Positions 25,461-33,691 of a DNA stretch of 64,000 bases are shown here, piece after piece. Both the position numbers and the translations under genes were made by a program. This DNA is from Enteractinococcus fodinae. GTDB lineage: Bacteria > Actinomycetota > Actinomycetes > Actinomycetales > Micrococcaceae. The notes under the pieces are model-generated. The model saw only the letters and a program-made list of their open reading frames with translations. It did not search any database and was not told the DNA's origin. Location of the stretch: the NCBI RefSeq assembly GCF_031458395.1, contig NZ_JAVDYJ010000001.1:620001-684000 (forward strand). The letters run 5' to 3'. Position 1 is the stretch's first letter; every line of letters starts with the position of its first letter.

Positions 25461-25990
25461 TTCTCTGGTAAGAAGGTTTTGGCCGGATTCAAGGTGGCCT
25501 TGATATCTTGGGCGATCTCGGCCCGGTAGGCCACATCCATCGGTTGCCGAAGGTGGCGGTATAACATGTCGTTTGCATACCGCGGGAACACATGCAGGTG
25601 GTAGTGCCACACGTGCTGGTTCCCGGAGGGCTCATTATGTTGCCGAGTGGAGATGCCTTCAGGATTCCATGCCCGTTTCATCGCAAACGCTACTTCGCGC
25701 ACCATCAACGAGATACGCATCAGTACTCGGTCGGGCAAATGATACAGGGCCTCATAATGCTCGGTCGGACAGATCATGACGTGCCCGGCGCGCGGCCCGA
25801 ACCCATCGGCCGCGGCGAAGACGATGAGATCGTCATCCTGATAGATCACATCGGAGAGTTCGCATCGATTGTTCGGGTCAGCTACGTCCCCGTTAACCAG
25901 ACCACAGAACGGGCAAACGTACCCGGCAGGAGCATGCGATTGGATCTGCGGCGGCGTGGGATGCGGCCCGTGGCCGGTGTAGTCAGTCAA
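25457..25990 (-). CDS. HIT domain protein
   Basis: A 177-residue nucleotide hydrolase/transferase of the HIT family. The histidine triad motif is HVWHYHLHVFPRY. An N-terminal CPFC pair suggests a zinc site as in related HIT proteins. FGPRAGHVMICPTEHYEAL precedes the triad in the usual way. The TTG start at 25990 has GGAGGA five bases upstream and overlaps the preceding gene by eight bases, so the two are coupled. The specific substrate is unknown. Confidence 0.88.
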   Translation of the reverse strand: MTDYTGHGPHPTPPQIQSHAPAGYVCPFCGLVNGDVADPNNRCELSDVIYQDDDLIVFAAADGFGPRAGHVMICPTEHYEALYHLPDRVLMRISLMVREVAFAMKRAWNPEGISTRQHNEPSGNQHVWHYHLHVFPRYANDMLYRHLRQPMDVAYRAEIAQDIKATLNPAKTFLPEN

Positions 25991-26480
25991 GGTCGTCCTC
26001 CGTGTAGTTCCAGGTCAAAGTCTCTGTGATGAATTCTGACACAGTTGAGTCCGTGGATTTCCACGTTCCAGCACCGTCTGGCTCATCGGCCCCGACAGTG
26101 CGGTGAAAAATAATTGGGTCGGGCAGCGTGACCTGATCCAGCGGGACGGCCCAGACGGTCGATTCATTGGCGTCTTCGACGAACATCACCATGTTGTCAC
26201 GGATCTCGAGTTCGTCTGGATCGAAAAAGAAATGATTCGTTTCCATCATCTCTGAGGTCCCCAAGGCCAAATAAAATTCTTGCAACGACAGGGGAATAAG
26301 ACGGTCTGCTGTGGGCTCGTTCCCCAGTTCCTGTAATTGTTGTGCAGCAATTGACTGTTGCACTTGGTGTTGCAGCTCGGCCGGCGGCATGCCGTCTGAT
26401 GCTTGCCACGGGCGATCCAAGAGTTTTGAAACTAACCCTTGAAATCCTGGATAAAATACTGGTGTATCGCGTCGAGCCAT
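25983..26480 (-). CDS. Uncharacterised protein with possible SMI1/KNR4 (SUKH) fold
   Basis: A 165-residue acidic protein. The layout LIPLSLQEFYLALGTSE, NHFFFDPDELEIRDNMVMFVEDANESTVWAVPL, LPDPIIFHRT and WKSTDSTVSEFITETL resembles SUKH proteins: a helical start, an LP..L.EFY segment, then strands reading out light-binding aromatic residues around a DPP-like turn. Many SUKH proteins are toxin immunity proteins, but no toxin gene is seen nearby. The start at 26480 is chosen because TACACT lies seven bases upstream; a start 36 bases earlier is the alternative. The assignment is by pattern only. Confidence 0.6.
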   Translation of the reverse strand: MARRDTPVFYPGFQGLVSKLLDRPWQASDGMPPAELQHQVQQSIAAQQLQELGNEPTADRLIPLSLQEFYLALGTSEMMETNHFFFDPDELEIRDNMVMFVEDANESTVWAVPLDQVTLPDPIIFHRTVGADEPDGAGTWKSTDSTVSEFITETLTWNYTEDDLD

Positions 26481-26487
26481 AGCTACT

Positions 26488-26493
26488 AGTGTA
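26488..26493 (-). promoter_or_regulatory. Candidate leaderless -10 (TACACT)
   Basis: TACACT on the minus strand is followed by seven bases and the ATG at 26480. Confidence 0.45.
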
Positions 26494-26621
26494 GTCACGA
26501 ATTTTGTCCCAGCCACTGTTGCTGATCGCTGAATTCATGGCTGACAGCCAGCATTAGGGGATACGGTAGTTACGTAATTAGCATTGCTAGTACTTGTGTC
26601 TCTATGAACAAAGGGAAATTA

Positions 26622-28043
26622 GTGTCCGAAACTATGCATCGTCCATTGCGGATCGCCATCATCGGTGCCGGTCCGGCCGGTGTGTACACCGCTGATTCAC
26701 TCCAGAAAGCCGATATCGATTTTGAGGTGTCCATCGACCTCTTTGATCGATATCCAGCGCCTTTCGGGTTGATTCGGTATGGTGTGGCACCCGATCACCC
26801 ACGGATCAAGGGCATCATCAAAGCCCTCCATCGGGTCATGGATCGTGGCGACCTTCGGTTTATCGGCAACGTCGACTATGGCACCGACATTCATTTAGAC
26901 GAACTGCGCACATACTACGACGTGATTGTCTTTGCTACCGGAGCCATCAAGGATGCCCGGCTAGATATTCCGGGGGTAGACGCCCAAAACTCCTTCGGAG
27001 CCGCCGACTTCGTCAACTGGTATGACGGTCATCCCGATGTAGATCGGCACTGGGACTTGTCAGCAAAAGAAGTTGCCGTCATTGGCAATGGCAACGTCGC
27101 GTTAGACGTGGCCCGCGTGCTGGCCAAACCTGCCCGTCAAATGCTCGAGACCGAGATCCCCGATAACGTCTACCAGGGCCTCGCCGCATCACAGGTCACC
27201 GACGTCCACGTATTCGGGCGTCGTGGTCCCGCACAAGTGAAATTCACTCCGCTCGAGCTGCGGGAACTCAACAGCATTGAAGACTGCGAAATCGTCTTGT
27301 ACGAAGACGATTTCGAGTTTGACGAAGCTTCCGAAAAAGCCGCCGAAGAGTCCAACCAGGTGCGCAACATGGTCAACACCTTGACCAACTGGTTACTCGA
27401 ACAAGAAGACAGACCAGAAGGCAGTGGCGCGTCCCGTCGACTCCACCTGCACTTCTTGGAAGCGCCAGAAGAGATCCTGACCGAACACGGCAAGGTTGCT
27501 GGTCTGCGGATGCAGCGCATGGAGCTCGACGGCACCGGTAACGTCCGGCCCACCGGCGAAATGAAAATGTACCCCGTCCAGGCCGTCTATCGTGCCATTG
27601 GATACTTCGGTTCTGCCGTGCCGCAAATTCAATTCGATGAAGAACGCGGCATCATCAAAAACGAGGAAGGCCGAGTCTTGGGTGCTGATGGGCAGCCGGT
27701 CCCGGGGCTTTACACCGCAGGCTGGATCAAACGTGGGCCGGTTGGACTTATCGGACACACGAAGGGTGATGCTTTAGAGACGATTGGTCACATCATCGAA
27801 GATGTCGACCATCTCTACACGGCAGAAAACCCTGATGAGCAGGCCATTTTAGACCTGTTAGCGAGCCGTGGCATTGAATATAGTGACTGGCACGGCTGGA
27901 AAAAACTGGATAATTACGAGATCCAACTGGGTGATATGAAAACAGCCAACGGCCCGGTCGAACGTGAGCGAGTGAAGGTAGTCGATCGTGAAGAACAGCT
28001 TCGACTAGCTGCGGCTCGAGCTCGCGAAGCAGCACATAGTTAG
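26622..28043 (+). CDS. fprA: Ferredoxin/adrenodoxin-NADP+ reductase (FprA type)
   Basis: A 473-residue FAD- and NADPH-binding reductase. RIAIIGAGPAGVYTADSL is the FAD motif, followed by FDRYPAPFGLIRYGVAPDHPRIK, the signature of the adrenodoxin-reductase/FprA group. VAVIGNGNVALDVARVL is the NADP motif and GWIKRGPVGLIGHTKGDA closes the active site. It would feed electrons to ferredoxins, and the P450 at 57415 is one candidate end user. The GTG at 26622 has AAGGG six bases upstream; an ATG at 26604 is the alternative. Confidence 0.92.
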   Translation: MSETMHRPLRIAIIGAGPAGVYTADSLQKADIDFEVSIDLFDRYPAPFGLIRYGVAPDHPRIKGIIKALHRVMDRGDLRFIGNVDYGTDIHLDELRTYYDVIVFATGAIKDARLDIPGVDAQNSFGAADFVNWYDGHPDVDRHWDLSAKEVAVIGNGNVALDVARVLAKPARQMLETEIPDNVYQGLAASQVTDVHVFGRRGPAQVKFTPLELRELNSIEDCEIVLYEDDFEFDEASEKAAEESNQVRNMVNTLTNWLLEQEDRPEGSGASRRLHLHFLEAPEEILTEHGKVAGLRMQRMELDGTGNVRPTGEMKMYPVQAVYRAIGYFGSAVPQIQFDEERGIIKNEEGRVLGADGQPVPGLYTAGWIKRGPVGLIGHTKGDALETIGHIIEDVDHLYTAENPDEQAILDLLASRGIEYSDWHGWKKLDNYEIQLGDMKTANGPVERERVKVVDREEQLRLAAARAREAAHS

Positions 28044-28057
28044 AGGAACACGTCTGT

Positions 28058-28927
28058 ATGCAACGCGCAACGCGAAATCGTACGAAAACCTGGTTTCTAT
28101 TTGCCCTCATGTTGGGCATTCTGGTTGCGATCGGTGGTGTGATCTCTGGTTCCACCGGCAACGGTATGTGGATCATCCTGTTCACCGGGATCGGACTCGT
28201 GACCACTGCGGTCACCTACTGGAATTCCGATAAGATCGCGTTGCGCAGCATGCAGGCCTACCCGGCCGACCCGCAGCAGTTCAAGGGCCTCTACGATATG
28301 GTCTACGATCTTGCTCAAAAGGCTGGCGAACCGGCCCCGCGGATCTACATTGCTCCAACACATCAGCCCAACGCGTTTGCCACCGGCCGCAATCCAGAAA
28401 ACGCGGCGATCTGCTTTACCGAGGGCATCATGCATTTGCTCACGCCGCGTGAACTGCGTGCGGTGACCGGACATGAGCTGATGCACGTCTACAACCGCGA
28501 CATCCTGACCTCATCGGTTGCCGCAGCCCTGGGCACCATCATCCAAGGTGTGGCATACATGCTGATGTTCAACCGCGGAAATAACAGTAACGCCTTGCTG
28601 AATCTGCTCGGTGCGATTCTCGCACCGCTTGCCGCCGGTTTGATCCAGGCCGGGATTTCGCGGGACCGGGAGACCTCGGCCGACCATGATGGAGCGTTGT
28701 TAACTGGCGATCCGCTGGCACTGGCCTCAGCCCTGCAAAAGATCTCTGGGGGAGTGCAACGACATCCGATGCCGGCAGAGGATCATCGGGTAAAATCCGC
28801 TTCGCACATGATGATCGCCAACCCCTTCGCCGGCCGAGTCCGCAACTGGTTCTCTACGCATCCTGCGATGGAGGACCGGGTGGAACGGTTGACCCAGCAG
28901 GCCCGGGACATGGGTCAGAGCCGTTAG
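28058..28927 (+). CDS. htpX: Zinc metalloprotease HtpX
   Basis: A 289-residue membrane-bound M48 protease that degrades misfolded membrane proteins. Two N-terminal spans (FLFALMLGILVAIGGVISG and MWIILFTGIGLVTTAV) are followed by the zinc motif VTGHELMHVYNRD. The third ligand is the glutamate in SRDRETSADHDGA. Two more hydrophobic segments lie between these. Length and order match HtpX homologues. It follows fprA by 14 bases. Confidence 0.94.
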   Translation: MQRATRNRTKTWFLFALMLGILVAIGGVISGSTGNGMWIILFTGIGLVTTAVTYWNSDKIALRSMQAYPADPQQFKGLYDMVYDLAQKAGEPAPRIYIAPTHQPNAFATGRNPENAAICFTEGIMHLLTPRELRAVTGHELMHVYNRDILTSSVAAALGTIIQGVAYMLMFNRGNNSNALLNLLGAILAPLAAGLIQAGISRDRETSADHDGALLTGDPLALASALQKISGGVQRHPMPAEDHRVKSASHMMIANPFAGRVRNWFSTHPAMEDRVERLTQQARDMGQSR

Positions 28928-29412
28928 TGCGAGTGTGCGCTGCTACCGGTAGGACGTTGTTCCCAGTGCCGTTGCAGCTCGTCATCAACCGGCCGCTCTA
29001 AGAGTTCATTGCGCGTATTCTGTGCCCATCGCAGGGCTTCTTCATGATCGAGGCGCGCTTTGCGGGAGAGCTGATCAACCTGATGCGCATGCGTGGCATC
29101 TGTAACCGGGATCGGGTCGGTGTGCAGTTCTTCCAGCTGCGATTCCAGAGCTGACTGTGCTTGTGCGGCCATTTCTAGACGCTGGGGTGCGGTCATAATA
29201 TCGACGAGGCTCTCATCCACCAAAAGGCCCTCAGGGTGCCGGAACCCATTGCGTAGCGCGGGCTGGAGCACATCGTCAATATCGATATGGACTTCGGGTT
29301 CGGTCAGGGTCATTTGTTCAAACGCATCACCATCTTCTCGGGACACGAGGAACTGTCCGACGGACATCGGCGTGGTGTAGATGATCTTGTTGAAGGTGAT
29401 GAGGTACATCAT
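28924..29412 (-). CDS. Hypothetical protein, helical C-terminal half
   Basis: A 162-residue protein of unknown function. The first 70 residues look like mixed beta sheet (MMYLITFNKIIYTTPMSVGQ). From about residue 80 it is rich in Ala, Gln, Glu and Leu, suggesting a coiled coil, and the last 20 residues are Gln/Arg/His rich. The start at 29412 has AGGAG eight bases upstream. It lies 19 bases after yajQ on the same strand and is probably co-transcribed. I recognise no family. Confidence 0.65.
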   Translation of the reverse strand: MMYLITFNKIIYTTPMSVGQFLVSREDGDAFEQMTLTEPEVHIDIDDVLQPALRNGFRHPEGLLVDESLVDIMTAPQRLEMAAQAQSALESQLEELHTDPIPVTDATHAHQVDQLSRKARLDHEEALRWAQNTRNELLERPVDDELQRHWEQRPTGSSAHSH

Positions 29413-29431
29413 CGCAAAGACTCCTAAGCGG

Positions 29432-29920
29432 TTATTTGAAGTTAATGAACTGTAGCGGGGCGTCCTCGAAGTCACGCAGGAGGTTGATGGTGGCCTGCAG
29501 GTCATCTCGAGACTTCGATGACACGCGCAACTGATCGCCCTGAATGTTGGCTTTAACAGACTTCGGTGCCTCATCGCGGATTAATTTCGAGATCTTCTTG
29601 GCGGTGGGCTGGTCGATGCCTTCTTTAATCGTGGCGGTGATTTTGTGCTGTTTGCCCGTGGCCACAGGTTCTGAAGCGTCGAGGGCTTTTAAAGAAATGC
29701 CACGGCGAATCATCTTCGACTGCAAAACGTCCAGCGCCGCATTGACGCGTTCTTCGGCGTTTGCCGTGAGCGTGATGGTGTTTTCGGTGTGCTCAATCTC
29801 GGCACCGGTGTCTTTAAAGTCGTAGCGCTGTTGAAGTTCCTTGGCGGCTTGGTTTACAGCATTGGCAACTTCTTGTTTGTCCACTTCGGACACGACGTCA
29901 AAAGTCGATTCCTTGGCCAT
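29432..29920 (-). CDS. YajQ family nucleotide-binding protein
   Basis: A 162-residue protein, close to the usual 160-163 for this family. It begins ESTFDVVSEVDKQEVANAVNQAAKE and contains RYDFKDTGAEIE, IKEGIDQPTAKKISKLIRDE and the terminal DFEDAPLQFINFK, all strongly conserved. YajQ proteins bind nucleotides, and c-di-GMP in some proteobacteria. The ATG at 29920 has AGGAGG four bases upstream; the longer frame is rejected. Confidence 0.94.
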   Translation of the reverse strand: MAKESTFDVVSEVDKQEVANAVNQAAKELQQRYDFKDTGAEIEHTENTITLTANAEERVNAALDVLQSKMIRRGISLKALDASEPVATGKQHKITATIKEGIDQPTAKKISKLIRDEAPKSVKANIQGDQLRVSSKSRDDLQATINLLRDFEDAPLQFINFK

Positions 29921-30091
29921 CTGGCCTCCTTGCACACGTGATAACTGGTTCTGGTCAAAGTTTAGCTTGAATCCCTGACTCACCATATGACTCGGACTCT
30001 AGCCTGCCCGCCGAGCACAGGTAGGGCACCGATTCGCAAAAACAAAAAAGTGCTGGTAAGGTAAACACTCGTGCACGCAAGACGTGGACAT

Positions 30092-30176
30092 GGCAGATTA
30101 CCCAAGCGGCCAACGGGGGCTGACTGTAAATCAGCTGGCATTGCCTTCACTGGTTCGAATCCAGTATCTGCCACCA
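30092..30176 (+). tRNA. tRNA-Tyr (anticodon GTA)
   Basis: The acceptor arms GGCAGAT and ATCTGCC pair, followed by discriminator A and an encoded CCA. The anticodon stem-loop GCTGA-CTGTAAA-TCAGC carries GTA. The T arm is ACTGG-TTCGAAT-CCAGT. The 13-base variable region makes it a type II tRNA, as expected for bacterial tRNA-Tyr. Confidence 0.97.
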
Positions 30177-30191
30177 ATGCTTCATAGCAGC

Positions 30192-30219
30192 AAAACCTCG
30201 GTGTAAACCGAGGTTTTTT
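30192..30219 (+). terminator. Rho-independent terminator after tRNA-Tyr
   Basis: A stem AAAACCTCGG with CCGAGGTTTT closes a six-base loop and runs into a T tract. The opposite strand also ends in TTTT, so it can serve the convergent IclR gene as well. Confidence 0.9.
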
Positions 30220-30235
30220 CGTTTCCTGCAAGGTC

Positions 30236-30982
30236 TCAGTCCAGCAGCCGCCCGTGTTGGGCGACCACGGTCTGGAGTTCCTGCGCGCGGGCCGCAAAAG
30301 TCTCCGGTGGGAGATCGTGGGTAAACCCAGTAACTGTAACGGCCGCAACAATCCGGTCTTGACTGCCGAGCAGGGGCACGCCGATTGCTGTCATATCTTC
30401 ATCCCACTCATTATTCGACACCGCCCAGCCTCGCTGCCGCGCCAGCTCAAGATCAGCCATCAGAGCCGAAGTATCCGTGATGGTGTGAGGGGTAAACCGG
30501 TGCAGGGACTCGGAGGCTATCCGGTCACGGATCTGCTGGTCGGCAAATGCTAGTAAGACTTTGCCGCTACTTGTGGCGTGGCCAGGGGTACGACGCCCCA
30601 CATATTGCCGCGGAGTAAAGAATTTATCCGGTGGATCTGACTGTGCGATGTTCACCGCATAGGTGTCGTCCAAAATCGCCACGTTTGCTGTGAGATTGAA
30701 GTGCTCAGCCACTGCCTCCACGAGCAGTTGAGCGGATCTGGTCAGGTCGTATTGCGAATTCACGGAGCTAGCGAGCTGCAAGATGCCATGCCCAAGTTCA
30801 TAGGCTAAGCTGTCGGGCTGTCGAGTTACCAGCCGGTGTCGTTCAAGTGCTGTCAGCAGCCGCGAGGCAGTCGACTTATGGACGTGGAGCTCTTGGGCAA
30901 TCTGGGTAACCGTGGCGTGCTGTAGTCCGTTGAGGGTCCACAAGATCTGTAGTGCTCGGTCGACTGATTGGTTCGAGCTCAT
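30236..30982 (-). CDS. IclR family transcriptional regulator
   Basis: A 248-residue regulator. The N-terminal winged helix-turn-helix is ATVTQIAQELHVHKSTASRLLTALERHRLV. The C-terminal effector domain contains PGHATSSGKVLLAF and WAVSNNEWDEDMTAIGVPL. IclR proteins usually bind a catabolic intermediate and control an adjacent operon. It is divergent from the dimethylglycine-oxidase-like gene and is the only regulator in the creatinine island, so it is the best candidate for binding the GTTGC-N7-RCAAC repeats. The start at 30982 avoids an unrelated N-terminal extension. Confidence 0.92.
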   Translation of the reverse strand: MSSNQSVDRALQILWTLNGLQHATVTQIAQELHVHKSTASRLLTALERHRLVTRQPDSLAYELGHGILQLASSVNSQYDLTRSAQLLVEAVAEHFNLTANVAILDDTYAVNIAQSDPPDKFFTPRQYVGRRTPGHATSSGKVLLAFADQQIRDRIASESLHRFTPHTITDTSALMADLELARQRGWAVSNNEWDEDMTAIGVPLLGSQDRIVAAVTVTGFTHDLPPETFAARAQELQTVVAQHGRLLD

Positions 30983-31042
30983 TCGTCTCGCCCCTTCCGG
31001 TTGTTCATCGCGACCCCCTTGTCTGCGCAGCGGGCCACTGAC

Positions 31043-31100
31043 TACACTGAGTGACACACATCACAGTTGCACTTTATGCATAAGTTGCAACATGCGCAAC
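31043..31100 (+). promoter_or_regulatory. Control region of the oxidase: promoter, CRP-like site, GTTGC-N7-GCAAC repeat
   Basis: A TACACT hexamer (31043-31048) has TTGTCT 18 bases upstream. Directly after it is AGTGA-N6-TCACA (31050-31065), nine of ten matches to the CRP/GlxR consensus TGTGA-N6-TCACA. Then comes the inverted repeat GTTGC-N7-GCAAC (31084-31100), which also occurs at the creatininase and creatinase promoters. A palindromic TTATGCATAA lies between them. The functional reading is inference. Confidence 0.5.
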
Positions 31101-31121
31101 CCCGGCTTGGAAGGTAGTTCG

Positions 31122-33617
31122 ATGGCGGTAACAGAACTCAAGATACTGATAATCGGCTCGGGTGTGGTTGGCGCTGCACTGGCTGATGAACTCACACAAC
31201 GCGGTGTACGAGACGTCACGGTCGTGGATCAAGGTCCCTTATACACCACCGGTGGCTCCTCATCCCATGCTCCGGGGTTTGTTTTTCAGGTCAATCCGTC
31301 CAAAGCGATGTCGGAGCTGGCCCAGCGCACACTGAACAAGCTTGATGAACTTGATCCTGGCGGCGACGACGAATGGCTGCTCAAACGCGTTGGCGGTCTT
31401 GAGCTTGCGTATACCGATGAGCAGATGCGGGAGTTGAAACGCCGACACGGTTTCGCTCAGTCCTGGGGTGTGGAATCAGCACTCATCGATGCCGACCGCG
31501 TGCACCACCTCTGGCCAGCGATCAACACCACCGATTTGGTCGGTGCGTTACACACCCCCACCGACGCCGTGGTGCACTCGGCGCGAGCCGTGGCTGCTCA
31601 AGCCAAGCGCGCGATAGCTCATGGGGCCACGTTTCACGAATACACCCAAGTGGTCGACCTGGTCACCGAAGACGGGGCCGTTACCGGCGTCAGGGTAGTC
31701 GATGCTCTAACCGGCGAGCGCCAACGTATCATCGCAGCGGATCTGGTGGTCGCGGCCGGCGGTATCTGGGGCCCTACGATCGGTCGATGGCTGGGTCGCA
31801 ATTTACCGATGCAACCCATTGAACACGGTTTGGGCTTCAGCCACGAACTGGATGAATTTCAAGATGCGGTCAATGATGAAGCTTGCGATTTCCCGATGGT
31901 CCGTCACCAGGGTGCAGGAATCTATTTCCGACAACAGGGCAAGCGCCTGGTCATCGGTGCCTATGAGCACCGCCCTCTTGAGGTGCGGCAAGATGAAATC
32001 GCAACACCAGCTGAAGCGCTCCGTACCGGACGCCAACCGTCCATCCATGAATTCACCTATGACGAATACGAACCCACCTGGCAAGAAATGCAACGGGTCT
32101 ACCCTTCCGTGCAAGAGGTTGGACTCGATACGCAGCGGTCCTTCAACGGCCTGTTTTCCTTTACCCCCGATGGCGGCCCATTGTTGGGGCCTTCACAAAC
32201 TGTGAACGGTGTATGGCTAGCCCAAGCAGTCTGGGTGACTGCCTCCGCGGGGGTGGCTCAAGTCGTAGCTGACTGGATCACCACCGGACACCCGGGAATC
32301 GATACGGCTGATCTCGATGTGGCTCGGTTTGATCGCCAGTTGCTCTCCCCGGAATTCGCCCGCCAAAAAGGGCTGGAATCTTACGACGAAGTGTATGACA
32401 TTCGCCATCCACGCGCGGCGTCGGTCAAGCTGCGTCGGCTACGCACCTCACCGTTTTATTTCCATCAGAAGCTCGCCGGGGCACACTTTGTTGAAGCCAA
32501 CGGTTGGGAGCGACCCCTATGGTTGGACGATAATCGTCGCGTGCTCGACGAAGCAGACCTGACCTTCCCGAAAATCCCGCCCTGGGATGCTGCTGAGTTC
32601 TCGCCGGTCGCCGTTGCTGAAGCGTGGGCGACTCGTCATCGTGTGGCCATGTATGACATGACGTCGCTGATGCGATTCCGGGTCGCTGGCCCTGACGCTA
32701 CGGCCCTGCTAGAGCGGGTGTGCACCAATACCATCGCTAAAGCGCCGGGCAGCGTCATCTATACGTTAATGCTCGATGAGCGCGGGGGCATCCTGTCGGA
32801 TATCACGGTGACGCGACTTGACGACGAGGAATACTTCCTGGGCGTCAATAGTCACCGCGATCTGGTGCATCTGCGCAACCAAGTTCGTGACAGTGAACGT
32901 GTCGCAATCACTGATGTCTCGGCGGGCACATGCTGTATCGGCCTGTGGGGCCCTCATGCGCGCGATGTGCTCAGTCAGCTGACCGATGACGACATCAGTC
33001 ACGAAGGGTTCGGGTACTTTACTGCAAAGCATCTCTACGTTGCAGCCGTGCCGGTCCTTGCCCTGCGGGTGTCCTATGTTGGGGAGCTCGGATGGGAACT
33101 GTATACCACCGCCGACCATGGGGCGCGTTTATGGGAGGAAATCCAGACGGCAGGGAATGCCTTTGGGCTTGTGATCGGTGGGCGGTTAGCCTTCAACGCC
33201 CTCCGGCTGGAAAAAGGCTATCGGGCGTATGGTGCCGATATTACGCGCGAACACCGACCCGAACAGGCCGGGCTAGGCTTTGCGGTGTCGAAAAATAAGA
33301 CCGCGTTTCTCGGCAAGGAAGCGCTGTCTACATCCCCGATGACTCAACGCCGGATGGTGTCGCTCACCTCAGATTTTCCCTTCGGGGCGCCGAATCCTGG
33401 TTCGCCGGTGCGTGATGCCGGCGGGCAACTGGTCGGCTATACCGCCTCGTCAGATTTCGGCTACACAGTCGGCAAGACCATTACTTACGCCTGGGTGGAT
33501 CCACAGTACGCACAACCTGACACGGAGCTGATCATCAAGCATTTTGATCGCTGTGTCCCAGCGGTGGTCGCAGCTGATCCCTTGTATGATCCAGCCGGAG
33601 AGAAGCTGCGCTGCTAA
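31122..33617 (+). CDS. Dimethylglycine oxidase / sarcosine dehydrogenase-like flavoprotein
   Basis: An 831-residue two-domain enzyme, nearly identical in length and motif order to Arthrobacter dimethylglycine oxidase (830 residues). The N-terminal DAO domain has IIGSGVVGAALADEL, the GGSSSHAPGFVFQ stretch that contains the flavin-attachment histidine in relatives, and GIYFRQQG with a conserved tyrosine. The C-terminal half is a GcvT-like tetrahydrofolate domain (SYVGELGWELY, LRLEKGYRAYGAD). It oxidises an N-methylglycine and transfers the methylene to folate. Here, downstream of creatinase chemistry, sarcosine is a likely substrate. The start at 31122 has AAGG seven bases upstream. Confidence 0.9.
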   Translation: MAVTELKILIIGSGVVGAALADELTQRGVRDVTVVDQGPLYTTGGSSSHAPGFVFQVNPSKAMSELAQRTLNKLDELDPGGDDEWLLKRVGGLELAYTDEQMRELKRRHGFAQSWGVESALIDADRVHHLWPAINTTDLVGALHTPTDAVVHSARAVAAQAKRAIAHGATFHEYTQVVDLVTEDGAVTGVRVVDALTGERQRIIAADLVVAAGGIWGPTIGRWLGRNLPMQPIEHGLGFSHELDEFQDAVNDEACDFPMVRHQGAGIYFRQQGKRLVIGAYEHRPLEVRQDEIATPAEALRTGRQPSIHEFTYDEYEPTWQEMQRVYPSVQEVGLDTQRSFNGLFSFTPDGGPLLGPSQTVNGVWLAQAVWVTASAGVAQVVADWITTGHPGIDTADLDVARFDRQLLSPEFARQKGLESYDEVYDIRHPRAASVKLRRLRTSPFYFHQKLAGAHFVEANGWERPLWLDDNRRVLDEADLTFPKIPPWDAAEFSPVAVAEAWATRHRVAMYDMTSLMRFRVAGPDATALLERVCTNTIAKAPGSVIYTLMLDERGGILSDITVTRLDDEEYFLGVNSHRDLVHLRNQVRDSERVAITDVSAGTCCIGLWGPHARDVLSQLTDDDISHEGFGYFTAKHLYVAAVPVLALRVSYVGELGWELYTTADHGARLWEEIQTAGNAFGLVIGGRLAFNALRLEKGYRAYGADITREHRPEQAGLGFAVSKNKTAFLGKEALSTSPMTQRRMVSLTSDFPFGAPNPGSPVRDAGGQLVGYTASSDFGYTVGKTITYAWVDPQYAQPDTELIIKHFDRCVPAVVAADPLYDPAGEKLRC

Positions 33618-33691
33618 CGCGGTCGCGAACCCTCAAATCACAGGGTCGGAACCGCACGGGTCCCCACCCTGGATGTGGTGTGGAGGGCTCG

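Noticed and set aside
30092-30176. tRNA-Tyr as the attachment site of an integrated island (30.2-40.5 kb)
   Set aside because: No integrase gene and no second copy of the tRNA 3' end was seen downstream; the island's base composition and promoters look native.
30912-31121. N-terminal extension of the dimethylglycine-oxidase-like protein
   Set aside because: It runs through the divergent IclR gene and the promoter region; the start at 31122 has a ribosome site and begins at the FAD motif.
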